A stretch of 64,000 nucleotides of DNA from Undaria pinnatifida. Taxonomy: Eukaryota > Sar > Phaeophyceae > Laminariales > Alariaceae. The stretch's first letter is position 1; every line of letters begins with the position of its first letter. Made by a program: the position numbers and the translations under genes. Location of the stretch: positions 13,518,978 to 13,582,977 of the forward strand of contig JABAKD010000021.1 in assembly GCA_012845835.1 (NCBI GenBank), written 5' to 3'. Of the stretch, positions 60,460 through 64,000 are shown piece after piece. The notes beneath the pieces were generated by a model. The model searched no databases. It saw only the letters and a list, made by a program, of their open reading frames with translations, and was not told the origin of the DNA.

Positions 60460-60673
60460 CTAATCGAAGCAATCGCACCTTCACAGAGACCCAAGATTTC
60501 GGCATCAACTCTAGCATCGCCATGGAGCACACCACAAACGTAACGTCCCAACGGAAGGGGTTGTCCGCGCAGTATTGACCGGATATTGAGACCGCAAAGG
60601 TGTGCACACCAACAGGCGGAAAAACACGCTTGAAGAGGCCCCTACCACCGAGACTGAGCGCCAACATGCGCAA
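60416..60673 (-). CDS. Unassigned coding-like stretch
   Basis: Open for 85 residues with a protein-like composition: LSLGGRGLFKRVFPPVGVHT, then FAVSISGQYCADNPFRWDVT. The openness continues upstream on this strand to about 60,720. No family recognised. It may be an internal exon of the same gene as the membrane segment at 60,301-60,459, or part of an old element. Confidence 0.35.
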   Translation of the reverse strand: MRMLALSLGGRGLFKRVFPPVGVHTFAVSISGQYCADNPFRWDVTFVVCSMAMLELMPKSWVSVKVRLLRLASLDAYAAETNSGR

Positions 60674-61009
60674 ATCCCGGACATCACGTTTGAAGAAGAT
60701 ATTATCACTAAAACGGAGCCCTTTATTGCGCTAGTCCAGGTCATGCTCTACTACTCATCATGGGACGCAGATTCTACCACGGCCTGGTCCGCACCGGATG
60801 GACCGCATCGCGAGACCGGCAGTACAAAGACCCAATCCAAGATTCGAGGACACCTTCGACACACGCACGCGACTTCAGCATCGAGGTCAAACCCATTGAT
60901 CACGTTTGTGGAGTTCCCTTGCATCGAAAATTACCCATTTGGGATCTCGGAGGAGGAAAACCGGGTGAATAAAATCCCCAACCACACATATATTAAGACG
61001 ATATCCACT

Positions 61010-61396
61010 TTACGGATTAGCATCGCCTGCAATAACCGAAACCGGAATTGCGTGAGCCGGGATCATTGGACAAACAGCATCGCATGGGACCATTGGAATC
61101 GCTGGATAGTCGCCATCTGGAACCACCGGACCATCAGTTGAGCCCAAGGTCGATGGATCGACAAAGTCCGGCATCGCACCAGTTACGTTTGTGCCATATA
61201 TCGGAGCCAAGCTCAACAACGAGACCGATCGTCTGGAGGAGGGTCGCACGTTTACGACGGCTGGAAGACAGCCGCGAGAAAACCCCGAAATATGATTCGC
61301 GGAATCAACACAGGACGACCAAGAGCCACTGGCGGCATCTCCGATAATCGTGTACACCTGCAAAGCAACCTCAGGCTTTCTCTCTATCCTGAACAA
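61010..61396 (-). CDS. Unassigned Pro-rich coding-like stretch
   Basis: Open for 128 residues: GDAASGSWSSCVDSANHISG, then LAPIYGTNVTGAMPDFVDPS and a Pro-rich tail GPVVPDGDYPAIPMVPC. A possible donor (CCGTAAAG) follows near 61,015. With the two stretches downstream on the same strand it could form one spliced gene for a membrane protein. Not recognised; only moderate trust that it is coding. Confidence 0.3.
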   Translation of the reverse strand: MFRIERKPEVALQVYTIIGDAASGSWSSCVDSANHISGFSRGCLPAVVNVRPSSRRSVSLLSLAPIYGTNVTGAMPDFVDPSTLGSTDGPVVPDGDYPAIPMVPCDAVCPMIPAHAIPVSVIAGDANP

Positions 61397-61399
61397 AGA

Positions 61400-62280
61400 G
61401 CCCTTACATCCGAGATTAAGACGCAGAGACTGACTGCATAAATAACACAGCTGATGACGGCAATCAGTGTCAGGGGAAAAGGAGCCACCTACGTCCCCAG
61501 CTTCAAGATGAACTTAAGGCTCTCTGGTTCGAAGCGACGGACATCAAACTAAGCACCCTTAACGACGTCTACATCAACGACGTATACATCAACAACGTCT
61601 ACACCGACAACGTCTAGACTATACCATCAAAGTCGAGCCACTGGAAGTCAAGTGTGAAATGTGTTATCTTTTTACCAAAGCTGTACGTAGAGTATCGCAT
61701 TATCTCTTTTGAACTAAAAGAGCAGAGACAACGTCGGGTGTTGTGCATGGTTTGGAGATTGCGAAATATGGCAGTTAATCCTAAGCAGGAATACAAGTCG
61801 AGAAATAATAGGTGATTCCAATAGACAGTTAGATCGTACATTGTACTACGGCGTCTCCGGTACTTCGGGATATGCAACCGGAAAACCTGACACCGGGACA
61901 AGTACGCACGAACAGAGAGGTAATGTCTCTCATAAATAGGTGGTCCTATCCAGCGGTAAACCGCTGGCATCGCCTCTTTGTTCCAGTATTTGAAGACCGG
62001 AGGAACATTGGTAGGCTGTTCACTCTTACGTTGGCTGCGGAATCATGAACAGATATGTCTACTGTTTTGAACACTTGCAAACATCTTCCTCCGTTCTATT
62101 TTTTGAAGCTTTTTTCTGATACAGGCACACTTCACCGTGAGTCTGCGTTATCCTCTACATCTCATGCAGGCCGTTCCTTGGACGAATCATCCGCTGCTAT
62201 TTTTCGCATGCGTATACCAGCTACGGTCTGAAACACCATACACACCTCAAACTAAAGGTCAACAAATAGCATTTGTTGTT
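61400..62280. other. Unassigned
   Basis: Nothing recognised except a short run of related ACGTCTACATCAACGACGT words at 61,560-61,615, a small tandem repeat with a 15-bp unit. Confidence 0.4.
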
Positions 62281-62475
62281 CGTGTTTTTGTTTTTTTCGT
62301 TTATCAAAAAACGTATAAACGAAGGACACTCTTTCGTCAAAAAAAATAATTTCAATAATCGAGTTGATATTGATTCGAGGATGATAGTGGAAACATAAAA
62401 ATTGATCTCCTGTCGCGAAACCACGTATTTCATGCATTGCGTTTTGTACATTTTTTTTTTTGCGGTGGGAATATA
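62280..62475. repeat. Possible half copy of the fold-back element
   Basis: Resembles the right half of the 32,924-33,393 element: CGTTTAT, GTCGCGAAACCACG, TTGCGTTTTGTAC, then a T run. The likeness is loose. Confidence 0.3.
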
Positions 62476-62754
62476 TAATGCAGTTGATCTCGATACGATG
62501 TCATATCTCTGTGTTTTTGTTAACTTTGCTTTTTCTTTGTCGTGGCGCTTGTGGCTTGGACCTGGAGATGAAGATGGACTTGCGATGGCCGCTTTGTTTT
62601 TGGGCCGCCACAGCTGGATGGCCCTGGCGCTTTGGCCCGGTGAGAACATGCCATGCAAGCATCGATGAAAAATCCTCCATCTCAAATAAACTTGACCCCC
62701 GTAGCCGAGCGTACTTGCTTGGACACATACATGCAAGGCCGTAAATATTCACTT

Positions 62755-63015
62755 GGGTTTTGCCCGTACTCGGAACTTTTGTACGATCTGTAGGACATTT
62801 ACGCCTGTACCCGGAACCTCTATAAGATCTGCACGCCAGTGCCACAAATACTCGGGTACGTGTAGAGCGTCTTCATACCTGCCTGAAATGTCTGTAAATT
62901 CTTTGCAGCTGTGCCACAAAACCCGGAAATTCCAAACCCGTATCGGAAACTTCTGGAAGTCAAGACTATCATACGCGTGCCTAGAACTCTTGTGAGTTGT
63001 GTACGACCCGTGCCA
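62755..63015. repeat. Third array of the 40-bp minisatellite family
   Basis: Units with CCCGTACTCGGAACTTTTGT, CTGTACCCGGAACC and CAGTGCCACAAA words. It lies beside a (TTG)n tract and outside the mirrored region, so the family is dispersed. Confidence 0.55.
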
Positions 63016-63017
63016 CA

Positions 63018-63018
63018 G

Positions 63019-63077
<59 letters not shown>

Positions 63078-63078
63078 C
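63018..63078 (+). repeat. (TTG)n microsatellite
   Basis: About 19-20 perfect trinucleotide units next to the 40-bp minisatellite. Confidence 0.95.
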
Positions 63079-63177
63079 TAACATTAACTCGTATAATCAA
63101 GTCCGTGGTCACAGGACAGGCTCCAGTCACTCTGGAGCTGAGGGATACCTCAGGGAAAACACACACAACCCATGGTG

Positions 63178-64000
63178 GTACACGCATATATAACAGCTGA
63201 CGCAATTCATGCCTTCACCAGGAACATAAAAAAAATGAAATCGGGAGTCAGTCTACGATGTGCCAGGTCCAGGCCGGTGCATACGTCTCACTACTCACAC
63301 CTGGAGAAACCAAATATTCCGATTGCCACCCAAGCAAGACTACCACGTATATATTGAACGTAGTATCTATTACTACGCACACACACGACAGGCATAATAA
63401 GTCAATTTGAGAAAGAGAAACAGAAGAAAGAAAAGAAGAAAAAGAAAAGGAAAGAACAGAGAAGAAAAACGAAACAAAACGAAAAAGGCAAGCAAAAATA
63501 ACAAGAAACGCAAGAAAAGACAAGACAAGAAAGCAAGGAAAGAAGAAGGAGAGAAAAAAAAAGGAAAATAAAAAGAAAAAAAAGAAAAAGAAAAATATCA
63601 TACTAGCAGACCCTAGGAACTGGCTAAGGATGGCATTGGGCTAACAATATCTTGCCTTGTCTTTTCTTGCTTTTCTTGTCTATTTCTTCTCTTCGCTTGC
63701 CTTTTTGGTCTTGTTTCGTTTTTCTTCTTTTCATTTCCTTCCCTTCATCTTCTTTTTTTTTCTTTGTTTCTTGTTTTCGGCTTACGCCTGTGGTGCGTGT
63801 GCGAAGTAAAAGATACTACGTGTAGTATATACATGGTAGTCTTTCTTAGGTAGCAATCGGAATAGTCGGTCTCTTCAGGCGTGAGTAGTGAGACGTATGC
63901 ACCGGCATGGACCTGGCACATCGTAGACTGACTCCCGATTTCACTATTATATGTTTCTGGTGGAGGAATGAATTGCGTCAGCTGTGATATATGCGTGTAC
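63178..64000. repeat. Second inverted repeat, running off the window end
   Basis: 63,178-63,600 and the reverse complement of 63,620-64,000 match at roughly 80%. Shared blocks include ACGCAATTCATG, GGAGTCAGTCTACGATGTGCC and GCATACGTCTCACTACTCAC. The inner parts are a purine tract (63,405-63,600) and its pyrimidine partner (63,650-63,775). The outer limit is not seen. Confidence 0.8.

Noticed and set aside
60602-61141. 179-codon plus-strand frame, the longest after the VWD exons in this area.
   Set aside because: Composition is not protein-like (many isolated His, Asn and Trp), and the opposite strand has better coding-like stretches over the same bases.
63250-63600. Phe/Ser-rich frame over the purine tract.
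   Set aside because: Low-complexity artefact of the GAAA-rich sequence.
1-64000. The mirrored arms could be an assembly artefact.
   Set aside because: The arms differ by many substitutions and by distinct insertions, which a mis-joined copy of one sequence would not show.

Overview
This window looks like nuclear DNA of an intron-rich eukaryote. The best fit I can offer is a multicellular stramenopile such as a brown alga. I base that on leucine-rich repeats (LRRs) cut into separate 72-bp phase-2 exons, long introns (0.3-6.3 kb), a VWD/root-cap-like domain and decayed Ty3/Gypsy pol sequence. The organism call is an inference.

The layout is dominated by one old inverted duplication. The left arm runs from at least position 1 to about 25,600. 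The right arm runs in reverse from about 57,455 back to about 31,292. The left arm is cut by the window start, so the duplication continues outside. Introns and intergenic DNA of the two arms look roughly 70-80% alike by eye, with arm-specific insertions. A spacer of about 5.7 kb (25,600-31,290) lies between the arms and is made largely of repeats.

Each arm carries one copy of an 11-exon gene: + strand at 502-17,373 and - strand at 56,668-40,923. The two genes converge. The exons I placed by eye join in one open frame in both copies, giving 528 and 529 residues: signal peptide, small Cys-rich N-cap, about five LRR exons, LRR C-cap, two short (one Cys-rich) linker exons, and one 926-bp exon encoding a VWD/root-cap-like domain. 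The VWD exon is about 94% identical in protein between copies. The LRR exons are only about two-thirds identical, and replacement differences far outnumber silent ones (48 against 14 codons). This is the pattern expected of a recognition domain under diversifying selection or exon exchange, held on a conserved effector or anchoring domain.

Downstream of each gene, on the opposite strand, lie remains of a Ty3/Gypsy-like element (reverse transcriptase and RNase H signatures) present in both arms, so it predates the duplication. Later arrivals found in one arm or the spacer include a C/T-rich element with direct terminal repeats (six places), two fold-back families, a 40-bp minisatellite family, GGGTC-rich arrays and microsatellites. 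The right flank (57,460-64,000) holds an unassigned coding-like region on the - strand near 60,300-61,400 and a second inverted repeat centred near 63,600 that runs off the window end. I saw no rRNA, convincing tRNA or CRISPR array.
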